Positions 1-11,394 of a DNA stretch of 64,000 bases are shown here, in pieces. How positions within the stretch are numbered: the first letter of the stretch is position 1; every line of letters begins with the position of its first letter. The translations under genes were made by a program, and so were the position numbers. The DNA comes from Ananas comosus (taxonomy: Eukaryota > Streptophyta > Magnoliopsida > Poales > Bromeliaceae): NCBI RefSeq assembly GCF_001540865.1, contig NC_033625.1, forward strand, positions 13,219,480-13,283,479, given 5' to 3'. The notes beneath the pieces are model-generated. The model was not told the origin of the DNA. It made no database searches and saw only the letters and a list, made by a program, of their open reading frames with translations.

Positions 1-1582
1 TAAATAATTAGATAACTCAAAATGTACTATACCTAGATATACATTGTTCTAGTGCCTAGATTTTGGCGAGTGACATTTATTTAGACATTAAAATGAGATT
101 TTTTTAACGTCGATAGCTATAGTTATACCTATATCTATATATCTATTTATTCTAGCTATACACTATACATAGGTACACAGTGTCTAGGTTTTGGATTCAG
201 ATACTCAATGACGTTTTGGTATCTAGGTACTTGTGCAAAGCGTTAGTTAAGGTCTCGCTTGGTGTGGTTGCCGTTATTTTGTTTTTTTAAAAACACTAAT
301 GGTATATAATTTGAAATATTGGCACGGGCACTTTCCTCTTGTTGTCGCTGTTGGTTAGCTTGCGGTGCATTCTGGCCAAGTGATGGATGGCAACTTTGTT
401 TAAAAAGATTTTGGAAGCAAAGAAAGAAGAACGTTGCTTTCAAGTTTTTGTTTTTGTTGTCAAACAGACACCTGCAAGAATTGCAAGCAATCCACCATCT
501 TTCTGCAGAAATTATGTTTAGAAAAAAATGAAAAAAAGGGCAATGATGCCAAACGAGGCTTAAGTGTTTTATTTATTTCAACTATTTTTCTAGTATTAAA
601 CAGTAAAGACGAAGAAAAAGAAAATTCTATTGATTCAGTCCTCAAACGACTTTATATTATCACAACATCATTCCCATTTTACTTGTTCTTATGCTTATAT
701 GTCCTTATGAATTTCCTATTTGTACATTTAGCCTTCGAAAATCAACATCATATATGTAGCCTTTGAAAGGATAAAAGTTTGTACTTTGTAAGGAATTTTC
801 CACTTTACAGTGCTCCGAAATTGCCGATCCCTCATCCTGATTCTAGCATTCAATTTTTGGACTTCAATTTCACGCAATCAGTATAAAGGACTTTTCTCTA
901 CTGAATTTATACGACATTTGTCTTAAGAATATGCATTATTTAGCAAGACAATCAATAATTTTTTAAGCACAGTCTGAATCCTTTTAAGCTAAATTAATTA
1001 TTAGTTAGCATAAAGATAATTAATGTATTTCTTTATCCTGCATTGTTAGTAATCCTACATTACTGATAGGATTACATGCAGGATGAACTAAGCGCAGTAA
1101 TCTAAAAAGATTTCTACAGGATTCCCCATAACCCTGCCAGGATATCACAAACCAAATGCTCCTTAATATGAATCCTGTTAATCTGAAAAATTCTAATTGT
1201 GCATTTTGCTGTCATGCAAGCTGAGTATCAAATTTTGTAACGCACTTCTTTCATGTAACGTGAATGATGTTTCGGCTCTTCACTCTTCCTTGCCTACCTC
1301 TATACCTTATTAAAAAGCATGTCGAAGAAATCCTTCTAGAGGAATTTGTCGTGACTACAGCTGATTTCGTGTTCAAGATAAATTATAACCTGCATTGAGA
1401 TGATCTATATTTCATTTCGCTGAGTTATATATTTAAGGGCATTTATTTGTTTTCTTTTAAATCTTTTACTGTAGCTACTAATTAGATATCTGATTTAGCC
1501 CATGTAGTTAATACTTTTTTTTTTGGGTGCTGAAATTTAATATTACTCTCTTTTTCTTCATATTGTTCTGATTTTTCTTCAG
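1..1582. other. A+T-rich region upstream of the first recognisable exon
   Basis: The gene that follows needs at least one more 5' exon, because the exon at 1583 opens in the middle of a codon after an AG acceptor. I looked for that exon here and could not fix it. A G+C-richer patch around 320-420 opens with an ATG at 319, but its reading frame does not join the downstream exon convincingly. The remainder is A+T-rich, without a repeat I recognise. The first exon may lie here unrecognised or to the left of the window. Confidence 0.4.
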
Positions 1583-3725
1583 TTCAAGAATCTGAAAATG
1601 ACCGAGTGGTTAGAGAATTGGCGCAGTTACTGGATGTGTACGATTTCTATTTTCAAAATAAACAGAATGATCAAACGGACACTGTTGCTAACCCAAAGGA
1701 GTCATCTATCCCAACAATGTCAGAGAGGTTCATTAAGTAGCTATAGCCCGAGTGATTCAAACTTCTCATTTTTTTTTTAATTTGTCGATCTAACTTTTTG
1801 TTCAACTTCAGATTCATGGGCCTGCGAGCTGCCATTTGTACGAACAGTGATAGCGTTAAGTCTTTTGCATCAAATATCGGTTTAACTGTTCTCAAAACCG
1901 ATGACTTCCTCTCGCAATCAGATTCCGCCGACATGTTACTAAGGCTTTTAGGGTTCTCAGGATCAGATATTTCAGAGAATTCTGAGTATGATTTAGTTTT
2001 GCTACACATTACTAGTGAGAGCACGAAAACCCAGAAGGGAAAAATGGTTATCAAAACCAATGCTGATCGGCTCGACAAATTGGTCGGTGGAATTATGGAA
2101 GCGGTTCAACCTGGATCTAATGTAGCTTCTCGTCTACATTTTTCCGTCATTTTGAGCTACGGAACTGTTTCTGAGAGTGACGAGAAGTTCTCCTTAATTT
2201 CAAACCCTGAAACTAATTCTGACTTATCTCTTCTTCGCCCGCGTCAGAGTTACGCAATGAAAGGGGGGAAACCATTGGAGGACGTAAGGTGCTGTTATAT
2301 TAAAGCTTCGGAAATGTAACATGTTGGTGCGCTCTTATATATTTTACTAATGCTTATTTTTGTAGGCATCACCATCCGATGCTAATTGCTCAGTGGCAAG
2401 ACGGAGTCACCCGCAAGGATACGGCCATGACATTTTCCTTTGAAGAATTTACAAAAGTATGAATTTTTTGTTCTCCATCACCTCGAATGAATTACTATTA
2501 TAATATCTTATTTCGGTTACTCGCACTAGTAGCACCTGAATTTTTGCCGAAGTTTCACTATGGCCCCTATTCCATAAAAGTGAAATTAATGCCTTCTGAA
2601 CTTCTAATAATGTGTCAGATTAAAGTAACATTTTTTGGCGTCAGAAAGTTCCTTTCCACCTGAAAAGAATATTTGGATTTGTTGTGAAAACTTTAACTAT
2701 GTGCTTTGTTAAATGGTAAGCTTTAATTTGTGTCTTTAGTGAATACTTGTGTTTAAAAATTGTTTTCCTGATATTTAGATTTAACATCAGATGACAAAAT
2801 GGGCCAATTTGATATCTATATAGAAGTACAGGTGGCATTAAGTTCGTTTTAAAAGAATACGGTGCAAAATGAATCTTTTATATAAGTTCTGGGGCTACCA
2901 AGGAATTAACCCTAGCCAGTTAAATACTCTCTTAGACCTCTGGATAAACTCGACCATCTTATCGAGAAAATAATAGTCAAGGGGTCTATTTCAGTGACTT
3001 AAAATTGAGTGGGGATCCCGTTGCATTTCGAACTTGTCCTTTTATTGTGAATCCGACCAAAAAAAAAGGACGAATTCAAATAGTGCAGATGCTGCAAGCA
3101 ATTCACAAGAAAAACTAGATGACTTAATGGTTTTCAGGTAGTAACTTTTCAGTCGAATGACATCGAATGTGAATATGTGATCTTAGTCAATCTCAAATAT
3201 TTCGAAAACTTCTCTTTTGGTTGAGAAACAAATATTTCTAGCATCCATTTTGTCGATTCCGTGCATTTAAAGCATCGCTAAGGGGGTGTTTGGTTTCCTA
3301 GAAAATATCCTAGAAAACAATTTTTTGGCGGGAAAAATAGTTTCTGTCCATTTGGTTCCTAGGAAAAGTAGTTTTTCTAGAAAGTTATTTTTTCCGATTT
3401 CACGGGGAAGTAGTGCTTCCGTTTTCTGAATTTTTTTCGGAAAACAAATACTGTGGAAAAGAGTGTTTTCCATGGAAACTTCTTTCCCTGAAAACAGTTT
3501 TCCATCCACTTGCGAGCATTTTTCCGATGATTCCGGATCTCTCAATTGCTGCATTTCTCTCTCTTAGTGTGTGTTTGGTATAATGATTTTATTTTATGTT
3601 TTTCGCTAATAAAGTGTGTAATTTCTCTCTTTTTGCAGTACGGCGTAAATCTCGCTATCCTAGCTGACCGGTTTCTTCACGAGGTGGCTTTTAAGCTCTG
3701 GAAGGCACCAAAATATGGAGCATGA
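1583..3725 (+). CDS. Conserved plant protein of unknown function, last four exons (5' end missing)
   Basis: Four exons join in one open frame: 1583-1727, 1812-2288, 2366-2456 and 3639-3725, ending in TGA. Introns are 84, 77 and 1182 bp, all GT..AG, and the phases agree at every junction, which gives 265 visible residues. The first exon starts with two bases of a split codon, so the N-terminus is missing. Recognisable stretches are LLDVYDFYF early on, SERFMGLRAA across the first junction, HHHPMLIAQWQDG in exon 3 and the C-terminal LADRFLHEVAFKLWKAPKYG. No membrane segment is visible in this part. The middle (LVLLHI..., HFSVILSYG, LLRPRQSY) has the feel of an alkaline-phosphatase-like core, but I cannot name the family with certainty and assign no function. 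The last intron has taken in repeat sequence. Codon use and intact frames suggest a live gene rather than a relic. Confidence 0.75.
3276..3580. repeat. MITE-like sequence inside the last intron of the first gene
   Basis: The stretch begins with GGGGGTGTTTGGTTTCC after a TAA and is full of short inverted blocks around TTTTCC/GGAAAA. A GTGTTTGGT motif recurs near 3566. This is the usual look of a PIF/Harbinger or hAT-derived MITE, but no matching terminal pair could be fixed, so it is probably degraded. Confidence 0.35.
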
Positions 3726-3916
3726 AAAGTTATCACTAACTAAGGTGCGCGCTTTTTTGAACAACAAACTAAACCCTAATTCCCTCAATATAAACTATTG
3801 GAGATCCAGGAGCCAACTTAAATCCTTACAAAGAGATGAAGTTCCCTGCTACTTCTTCTCTATTGTAACCTGGAACTCATAACACTGCGCTTTTCAGATC
3901 GGTGTTCCGTTTCTGC

Positions 3917-4064
3917 GTTACATCGCGCTCGCTTTTCGCGTGTTTGAGAAATGGAAACATGTGTGACATACCAAATTAACTATATATCTGGGTTACATCG
4001 TGCTCGCTTTTCGCATGTTTGAGAAATGGAAACATGTGTGACATACCGAATTAACTATATATCG
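3917..4064. repeat. 75-bp tandem duplication downstream of the first gene
   Basis: Two adjacent copies, starting at 3917 and 3992, share GTTACATCG, TGCTCGCTTTTCGC, TTTGAGAAATGGAAACATG and TTAACTATATATC with only a few substitutions. It lies in the 3' flank of the gene, about 190 bp after its stop. Confidence 0.85.
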
Positions 4065-4711
4065 CAAATAACAAGGTTTTGCTGTGATTGTTGATTAGAT
4101 TAATGAAATTTAGTTTTGGAAACAAAAATGTGCTTATTTTACGAGTGTATCGAAGTTTAGATGTTGATTAAGCTTACTTATTATTATTATTATTATTATT
4201 CTGAAGTTGTGATTATATTGTAAAAAGTGGATTCTCGGTTCAACAATTTGTGACATTTGCTGCTATACTTGTTGCTAAACTCTGTAATTATTTGACTACA
4301 TCTTAGATAAGTATATTCATAGTTTAAGATTAATATTATATTAAATTATTAGAAATTCGGTTGATTTGATTAATTTGGTTTCCAAATTTTGAAACCCTAA
4401 CAAACCAAATTACGAAAATAAAAAATAATTATATTCTACAATAGTTAGGGATGTTAGTTTGTCTACCTCAACTATGCTTGAGGTGGGAGAGACACCTTTT
4501 TTTTTTTCATAAAAGATTAAAAAACAGGGGAAAAAAGAGAAATGGAAGGGACAGTAAAAGTGACACTGATGAATTAGGGAGAACTAATATATGATTAAAT
4601 GCCAAATAAAACCTTTTCTTTCTAATTTGCTAATAGTAGTTTTAATCTATTTAGAAGATACTAGGTATTTGAATTGGCTTAGGATTTGGATGATCATAAC
4701 AATTTTTTTTG

Positions 4712-5071
4712 GGGTAAACTTCAAATACCACCATGTAGTTTTGTAGTTTTTTATTAGTATCATGTGGTTTAAAGTGTATTAATTTAGTACCCTATAGTTT
4801 TGTTTTTTTTTTTTTTTTTTTCGTCAGCGCTATCATTAATTTTTCGCTAAATCATATACAAAAAATTTCAGATATCCCATCTATTGTTTATCAAATATTC
4901 ACATAAGTATCTTTTAGTTTTAACTTTGTCACTGATTTAACAAAAAAATAGTAAAAATGATAACAAAAGGAGAAAAATAGAATCATATGGTATGAAGGTG
5001 ATACAATTTAAACTATAGAATACTAAAGTGAGAAAGTATGAAACCATAGGTGTATTATTTAAAGTTTTTCC
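4712..5071. mobile_element. Mutator-like foldback MITE, family 1, copy A
   Basis: The left end reads GGGTAAACTTCAAATACC and the right end is its diverged reverse complement. The inside carries the family landmarks: GTGGTTTAAAGTGTAT near both ends, a CACTGATTT-type core, and mirrored AAACCA..GGTACT blocks. It is one of nine copies in this window (also at 10320, 13158, 23157, 25860, 27862, 33645, 37907 and 50299). This copy has a T20 run near 4803 and no clear target duplication. Confidence 0.75.
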
Positions 5072-5209
5072 TCTTTATAAAAAATTTACTTTTCTGTTTG
5101 GGCTTTTTTTTTATTTTTATAAACAGAAGAAAAGTTAGATGTTTGACAAATAAAAATGTTAGATTTTTTTTTCAATAGTTGTTAGTGCTTCTTCGGCCAA
5201 TTGGATTAA

Positions 5210-5687
5210 GGGCATGTTTGGTTTCAGACTAATTATGATTTTCTGTGTTTCATTACAACTGTAAAAATTATATCATAATTGAATCATTATGTTCTATACA
5301 ATAGAGTTAGGATTAAAATGTATAGGGATATGTTTCTACGTTTTTCGGTGGGACCGTAGAAAATATATTATAACCGACTTATCACGATATGTGAAATATA
5401 ATATTATGTACGGAAACAAATAAATTATTTTTCCATTATACTTTGGCTTAGTTTGCATCTAACGCTATTTGATAAAATGAAGATAGGGTAAAAACATATA
5501 GGAATATATTTCTGTGTTCTCACTTATCGTGATATGCGGAATGTAATATTACGTACGGAAATAAATATGGTATTTTTTCAACGTACTTTCTCACTGCACG
5601 TAACGTAATCTTTCAGCAATCACAAACGAAGTCTTTCTGACCGCACGTAATACAATTTGGTCGCAATCCCAAATCCCAAACGAAGCT
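5210..5687. mobile_element. Tourist/PIF-Harbinger-like MITE (possibly a composite of two)
   Basis: The element opens with GGGCATGTTTGGTTTC and closes with AAACGAAGCT, flanked by TAA on both sides (5207-5209 and 5688-5690), the 3-bp duplication typical of PIF/Harbinger elements. An internal GGCTTAGTTTGC near 5450 restarts the same pattern, and its downstream part matches the copies at 7743 and 9413, so two elements may be nested. Confidence 0.65.
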
Positions 5688-6876
5688 TAAGACACATCTT
5701 AATATGCTGTTGCTTCAATGTTTTTAAATATAATAGTGTTAAAGGGTCCAATACCAAATAAGCGCGCTCTAATTCTAATTTCTAAGTTGATAAATCATCT
5801 TTCATGTTGTTCATAAGAATTATTTTACACACAAGAGTTACCTTTGTGGTTCATGCAAAAGAGAAAAACAAAAAAAAAGGTTATCTTAGAGATTGTAATG
5901 TTTTAGAGTTTTAAGTGAAATTGCTGCTCTTCTTTATCCTATAAACATTATTAAAATTAATTGATTTATTAGCTATTTGTCCTCTTCTATTAATAAAATA
6001 TTTAGACCTAGTTTGGCATCATAATTAGTTAGTTTGTAATATATTCTCATTAAATTGTGGACTTGCCAAAAAAAGTAAAAAAACATGGAAAGGAAAAAAA
6101 ATGTTTTAATTTTTTATTTTTTTTATTATCGAATAAATACCATGAATGCAACGATAGCAAGTAGTGATGCAAATGAAGCAGATCCGAAGGCGACATGGGT
6201 TACAGGTCGAGACATGAGCAAACTTTTAGCGAATTTTTTTACAGATCACACTGCGAACTAAAGGAAGAAAAGAGTTTTCTGCCTCACGCTTCATTTTCTT
6301 AGCAGATTCGGATGTATTCGAGATGAATAAACTTTTAATTTTTTCCTTATTTTTCGCTCCCACTCACCGCCAGATTGGTAGCGGGTCAGGCCAGGAGCTT
6401 TACCAATCCGGATCCATTTACATCCGCGAACAATCCATCCTCCCTTCCAACACTATTTCATGTAATTTTTTTTTTTAAATCGATAAAAACTATTAAATAA
6501 ATTCACAATTTCTTAAATTGAAAAGCAGTGGTGAGCCATAAAATTTGACAGAATCACTATTTAATTGAATGGAATTCAAATTTAACTACTAAATAAAAAA
6601 ATTCAAATCAGAATAAAAGAATTTCGAGACTGCGCATTAAAAAAAAAGAAGGTAATATTAAGGGCCTACATAAAAAGGAAACCTTGTAATTAAATTTAAA
6701 AAAATTTAAAATGATCCTACACTGTAAATTGTTTATTCAAAGCAATTGAACTTAAATTTACATGAGTTTGCGATACTTCGCATCTAAATAATTTCTTAGA
6801 TAATTACAATATATATATCTACACAATTTTTTTGAATTAATTAAATTACGTAATTAGTTAATTAATTAATGCTTAA
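5688..6876. other. Intergenic A+T-rich sequence, no gene seen
   Basis: Apart from short homopolymers and a somewhat G+C-richer patch at 6350-6440, I see no coding potential and no repeat with clear ends. The segment adjoins the 3' end of the minus-strand gene at 6877. Confidence 0.5.
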
Positions 6877-7419
6877 TTAGCAATCCTCCTCATTAGTGTC
6901 TTGGTGGTGCATGAGATCGAGCACCCCCTGGGCCACGTCCACCACGTACAGCATGATCACCAGCACCGGCACCGGCACGGAAACCGAGACCGTCACGGTG
7001 ACGCCGATCTCGAGGCGGGGCGGGGGCCGGCGGCGGTCGCGGCCCTTCTCCGACGTCGGCGGCGCCGAAGCCGGGTCGAGCCGCACCGCGGCCCGCACCT
7101 GGCATGCCTCCGACTCGAAGATCGCGCGGCGGTACTGTGTCCCCACACTGATGACCCGATTGCTGAGGGGGAGCACGATCCCCCCCTTATCCTTGGACCC
7201 GACCTCCCTTATCCGCTGCCGAAGCGCGGGCAGGTCGGAGTCCACGAGCCGACCGTCGGGACCGTCATTTTCGTCCGTCCGATCGTCGCGCGTCGCCGCG
7301 CGAACTCCGATGCAGCGGCGGACACCGTCGCGGTGGATCTTTACGGTTCTCCGTCGCGGCGGTCCGCGAGCCGAGAAATGTGGAACTATTGGGGAGTGAA
7401 GGGAGGAGGAGAGCCTCAT
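6877..7419 (-). CDS. Small single-exon protein with Arg-rich N-terminus and hydrophobic C-terminus, function unknown
   Basis: This intronless frame encodes 180 residues at about 65-70% G+C inside A+T-rich DNA. The N-terminus (about residues 1-45) is rich in Ser, Arg and Pro and poor in acidic residues, like a plastid or mitochondrial transit peptide. Around residues 58-72 stands VDSDLPALRQRIREV. The stretch at about 137-165 is one continuous hydrophobic run (VTVSVSVPVPVLVIMLYVVDV) that could be a membrane segment. The tail is acidic (TNEEDC). The central motif and layout resemble the 161-residue gene at 28755, suggesting a shared family. Start choice: the first ATG of the frame, with G-box and TCP-type sites 170-195 bp upstream. 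Overlapping frames on both strands are also open because of the high G+C. The motif, promoter and hydrophobic tail favour this one. I cannot name the protein. Confidence 0.55.
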   Translation of the reverse strand: MRLSSSLHSPIVPHFSARGPPRRRTVKIHRDGVRRCIGVRAATRDDRTDENDGPDGRLVDSDLPALRQRIREVGSKDKGGIVLPLSNRVISVGTQYRRAIFESEACQVRAAVRLDPASAPPTSEKGRDRRRPPPRLEIGVTVTVSVSVPVPVLVIMLYVVDVAQGVLDLMHHQDTNEEDC

Positions 7420-7586
7420 TAATTTTGTTGCTCTAACAATAAGAGAAGTGGAGAGGCTGAAAAATGGGTTAATGAGCCACTACTAATAATAACAAGTGCT
7501 ATTGTTGTTGTTATACTAATTATTATTAATAATTAATAATAAATAATAAATAAAAGATATAATTGCAAGGGTATAACTAACTCGTT

Positions 7587-7614
7587 GCCACGTGGCATAT
7601 GATGTGGGACCCAC
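7587..7614 (-). promoter_or_regulatory. G-box and class I TCP-type site upstream of the minus-strand gene
   Basis: A perfect 10-base palindromic G-box, GCCACGTGGC, spans 7587-7596. Eight bases on, GTGGGACCCAC (7604-7614) fits the TCP consensus GTGGGNCCCAC. The pair sits 168-195 bp before the ATG at 7419. Such pairs are common in promoters of plastid- and growth-related plant genes (established knowledge). That they drive this gene is inference from position. Confidence 0.55.
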
Positions 7615-7742
7615 TGGGGAATCCTAGATGGGGAAAGGGGCCAGGAATTTTGGTGTAGGGTTTGAAAAGATTATTGCCTACACCCAATGCATCTGTACAT
7701 TCTGTGCACCGCATCTTATTAGTCGATCATCTGCTCGACTAA

Positions 7743-7952
7743 GGCTTAGTTTGATATTGAGATCTATTTTTAGGGTAAGAGTATATGAGGATACGTTTCT
7801 GTGTTCCCCGGTGAGACCGCAGAAATTATATATTAATCGACTAATTGCAATATACGAAACGCAATATTACGTACGAACACAAACAATATATTTTTTTCAT
7901 CGTATTTTCTCACCGCACGTAACGCAATCTCTGAGCAATCCCAAACGAAGCC
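7743..7952. mobile_element. Tourist/PIF-Harbinger-like MITE
   Basis: The ends GGCTTAGTTTGAT and CCAAACGAAGCC are inverted. Both sides carry TAA (7740-7742 and 7953-7955). The 210-bp inside shares GATTGAGATC-type and CTCACCGCACGTAACGCAAT blocks with the copy at 9413. Confidence 0.85.
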
Positions 7953-9412
7953 TAAATACGACCTTAAATTTACTCGTCCGTATTTTGTCATGTCACGCTA
8001 TATCATTTTTGGATTAGGTATGCCCATATCTGACCTAGTAATTTTCGTGCTGTGTTTGATCGTATTTGGACTATGTTATTATGTTGCAATGAAAACTACT
8101 TACCAACCCTATCTACAATTACCGGACGTATAAGATTAAAACATACAGTGAGATGATCTAATTGCAGATATAAGGAACAACTGTTTACTCAAAAAATAGA
8201 GTCCAAGACATGAACTTGAATTAGATGGGAGAGAATTAAGATTCGAATTCAGAATCCCCTGCATCAGATAGGATGCGATGCGCGGGAGATACGAATGCAA
8301 CTGGTGCAGGCAATAATGAATCCTCATTAAGTTTAGCTTCAAAGAGATGTTTACCCATCAAGAATTAGTGTCTAAATTTGTGGACATTTGTATAGAGAGT
8401 GTGGACAAAATAGAGGAAAAAGATAGGATTAGGGTTTAGAATATAAGAAGGGAATTAATGGTTGGTTGTTGAGTAGGAAATGTGAGGGGTATTGCTTCTA
8501 CGCTAGTGATTGAATAGTGTAGCGTGTTTGCTACACTATTTCAGGCTTTTGGTTGATTATTTACCTAGACTACTATTCAAAATTTTTAAATTTTATTCTG
8601 AAATTACCAAAATACGTTCTACATTCTAAATTTTTTTAGTAAATCCTAAAAATTTGAGGATATTTGAAGAAATTTTTAAAAATTAATAAGAACCCACTCC
8701 CTCCCTTGGTAAATTATTTTTCGGAAAAAGTTGATTTAAAAAAACTAAAATACTCTTTTATAAAGTATTATGATAATTTTATTGATATAATTGGGTTATT
8801 TCTGTATTGAACCAAAAACGAAAATAATATATTTTTAGGTATTCTAATATATGTAACTGATGATGTAACTCTGTTCGTGTTTGACTCGTTTATTAAACTA
8901 GCGATCAATCTCGAACTCATTTCGGACGGACCGAACACAAGTCGGGCTCGTGACTTGGATCGCCGGTCCTAACAGTAGGATACTTAGGTATAACTATTTG
9001 AAGCCATAGAATACCAAAGTGAAAAATGTACTAAACCACATAAGAGTTAAGCGTTACATCTTGATCTTGAGCTCTAGGGTGGCCAAGTCAAATTAGCTAA
9101 ACCAGAGGGGCCAAATTGAAGTTTACCCAAAAACAAAAAAGCAGCATGACATCATGTGATAGCATTTATGCGTCAAACACGTAAAAAAAGAAACTCCGGG
9201 TTTGGTGGTTGATCCAACAAAGCATGTTGTTCAAGAAACCCTTTTTTTTTTTTTTTTTTTTATTTTCGTAATCTAATGATGTTAAAAATAAAGGATAATT
9301 ACTTATATACCCCTCAAAACTTCAAAAATATTTAATTTATTTTTTTTTTTCAATATATTTCTCATATGTTTCTTTGTTATTCCAAAATATTTCTAGAGTT
9401 ACCATCCATTAA
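7953..9412. other. Intergenic sequence with decayed repeats, no gene seen
   Basis: A+T-rich. Around 8880-8965 there is a short GACTCGTTTATTAAACTAGCG / GGACCGAACACAAG stretch, a remnant of the GAGCCGAACA foldback family seen intact at 50688. The piece near 8990-9050 (AAACCACATAAGAG) is a scrap of foldback family 1. A T-run of about 20 lies at 9241. Confidence 0.5.
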
Positions 9413-9651
9413 AGCTTAATTTGGTATTGAGATCTATCTAATGCTATTAGATAAAATGGAGTTGAGGAAAAAGCATATAGGGATGGATATGCTTCTGCGT
9501 TCTCCGGTGGAACCGCAGAAAATATATCGTAACCGATCCGACTCATCGCGATATGCGGAACTCAATATTACTTACGGAAACAAATAGTATATTTTCCATC
9601 GTACTTTCTCACCGCACGTAACGCAATCTCCCCGCAATTCCAAACGAAGCC
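9413..9651. mobile_element. Tourist/PIF-Harbinger-like MITE
   Basis: Ends AGCTTAATTTGGTATTG and CCAAACGAAGC are inverted and flanked by TAA (9410-9412 and 9652-9654). The body matches the 7743 copy, including CACCGCACGTAACGCAATCT, and also keeps a GCTATTAGATAAAATGGAG block that is shared with the copy near 5450 and missing from the 7743 copy. Confidence 0.85.
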
Positions 9652-10319
9652 TAATATGAATTAAATATCTACCAGAGTTAAAAAAAATCAAAATATCTCT
9701 TTTGTCCCTTACTTAAGGCAAATAAGAAATATTGGTGATGACAAAAGGGTATGTTTGAAAAGACAAAAAATTAAAATATTTTTTGTGCTCCTAATTTAAG
9801 GGCAAATAAAAAACGTCGGTGATCGTAGAAGAGTATATGGGCAAAATAGTAATTTTACAGAGATAACTGCTATTGCTAACAGTTCATTAACAATTTAACT
9901 CTAGATGTATATTTAAAATAGGTTGGAACGTAAAAAAAATATTTTTAATATTAGTCTTTTAAGATGGGTCAATTAGGAAGTTGGAAACTTTTCAAGGTTA
10001 TATATAAGTATTTGCCCCTAAAAGTAATGTTCACAAGAAGCTTGACAAAAAATTCGAAACACGAATCTGAACTCGTTTCGAAATCGAAGCAATTATTTCT
10101 CTTTACGATATTTCAAAATATATTATATTAAATCTTAATTTTTAAAATATAAATTCAAATATAACATCAAACATATATATATATATATATATATATATTA
10201 ATTTTAAAATCAATATGTACTTGGATCAGGTTCAGATTCTGGTTCTTGTCGAGCATAGACAAAATTCATACTTTGAATCTAAATTCGTCAATTTTTATTT
10301 TTTATAACCATATTCAAAA
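9652..10319. other. Intergenic A+T-rich sequence with a short (AT)n run
   Basis: No coding potential seen. The segment includes a pair of ATATCTCTTTTGT / AAATATTTTTTGT repeat scraps and an (AT)n tract at about 10172-10198. Confidence 0.5.
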
Positions 10320-10782
10320 GGAAAAATTTTAAAAAACCTCCCTGTGGTTTCGCACATTTTCATTTTAGTACCCTATGGTTTAAAGTGTATCAAGTTAGTA
10401 CCATATGGTTTCGCACTTTCTCATTTTAGTACCCTATGGTTTAAAGTGTATCAAGTTAGTGCCCTATAGTTTTATTTTTGTATCAAGTTAGTACCCTGTG
10501 GTTTTTAAACCACATGGTACTAAAGTGAGAAAGTGCGAAACCACGGGGTACTAAAGTGAGAAAGTGCGAAACCACAGGGTACTAACTTGATACACTTTAA
10601 ACCACAGGGTACTAAAGTGAGAAAGTACGAAACCACAGGGTACTAACTTGATACACTTTAAACCACAGGGTACTAAAATAAAAAAGTGCAAAATCACAGG
10701 GTACTAACTTGATACACTTTAAACCACAGGATACTAAAGTGAGAAAAAGTGAAACCACAAGGGGGGTATTTGAAGTTTTCCC
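10320..10782. mobile_element. Foldback MITE family 1, copy B: nearly pure 460-bp hairpin
   Basis: It is flanked by TATTCAAAA (10311-10319) and TATTCCAAA (10783-10791), a 9-bp duplication with one change, as expected for Mutator-like elements. Unlike the other copies it has no unique core. The two arms, built of repeated CCTGTGGTTTAAAGTGTATC and mirror-image GGTACTAAAGTGAGAAAG units, meet head to head at about 10503. The right arm holds more repeat units than the left. Confidence 0.85.
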
Positions 10783-10952
10783 TATTCCAAACTATATCCG
10801 TTTAGCAAAGTGTAAATACTTCTGTTTCGAGTTTGGATTTGGATAAAATTTCGAATACCAATACACATTAACATCCTACTCTCTTCTTCTTTCTATTTTT
10901 AAAGCAATAATTAGTAGAAAAAGTTTTAAAAAAATTATAAAAAATATATTAC

Positions 10953-11310
10953 ACGTTTGGTCCTCAAACTATAAGGCGCGTGACACTTCGGTCATCAAAT
11001 TTTAAGTTTTATTATAATTTTTGGCTCGAACTTTTCGAATTATTATAATCAAGTCCCACAACCCAACTTAAGTGACTAAATATTAACGAATCACCGATGT
11101 AAAAACTTGTGATATCTTAATTTTTATTGCATCTTTAATCACGACACTATTACATCACTTCCATATCAGCAAACATATCGATACTTTGTTAATTAAATTA
11201 TATTGTAGAACTTAATTATAACAATTTTAAATATTCAAGCCAGAATTTATAATAAATTAAAGTTTGAGAACATAAAATATCGCGTCCCTCATAGTTTGAG
11301 AACTAAACGT
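10953..11310. repeat. Foldback element of the 'GGTCCTCAAACTAT' type
   Basis: ACGTTTGGTCCTCAAACTAT on the left is answered by ATAGTTTGAGAACTAAACGT on the right, an imperfect terminal inverted repeat of about 30 bp. No coding sequence lies inside. A scrap of the same family is visible near 34190-34265. Confidence 0.7.
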
Positions 11311-11394
11311 CCAATTTAGTCTTATAAATAGGGCTTAAATTAAATTAGGTCATGTAAGCGAAAAATAGGAAAAGCAGTGAACGACACCCTCTAA

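Noticed and set aside
319..531. First exon of the gene at 1583
   Set aside because: The frame starting at 319 is open but not signal-peptide-like, and no donor site in the right phase joins it to 1583.
1671..2078. 135-codon minus-strand open frame
   Set aside because: It is the antisense shadow of the second exon of the gene at 1583-3725, whose splice phases and protein composition are clearly better.
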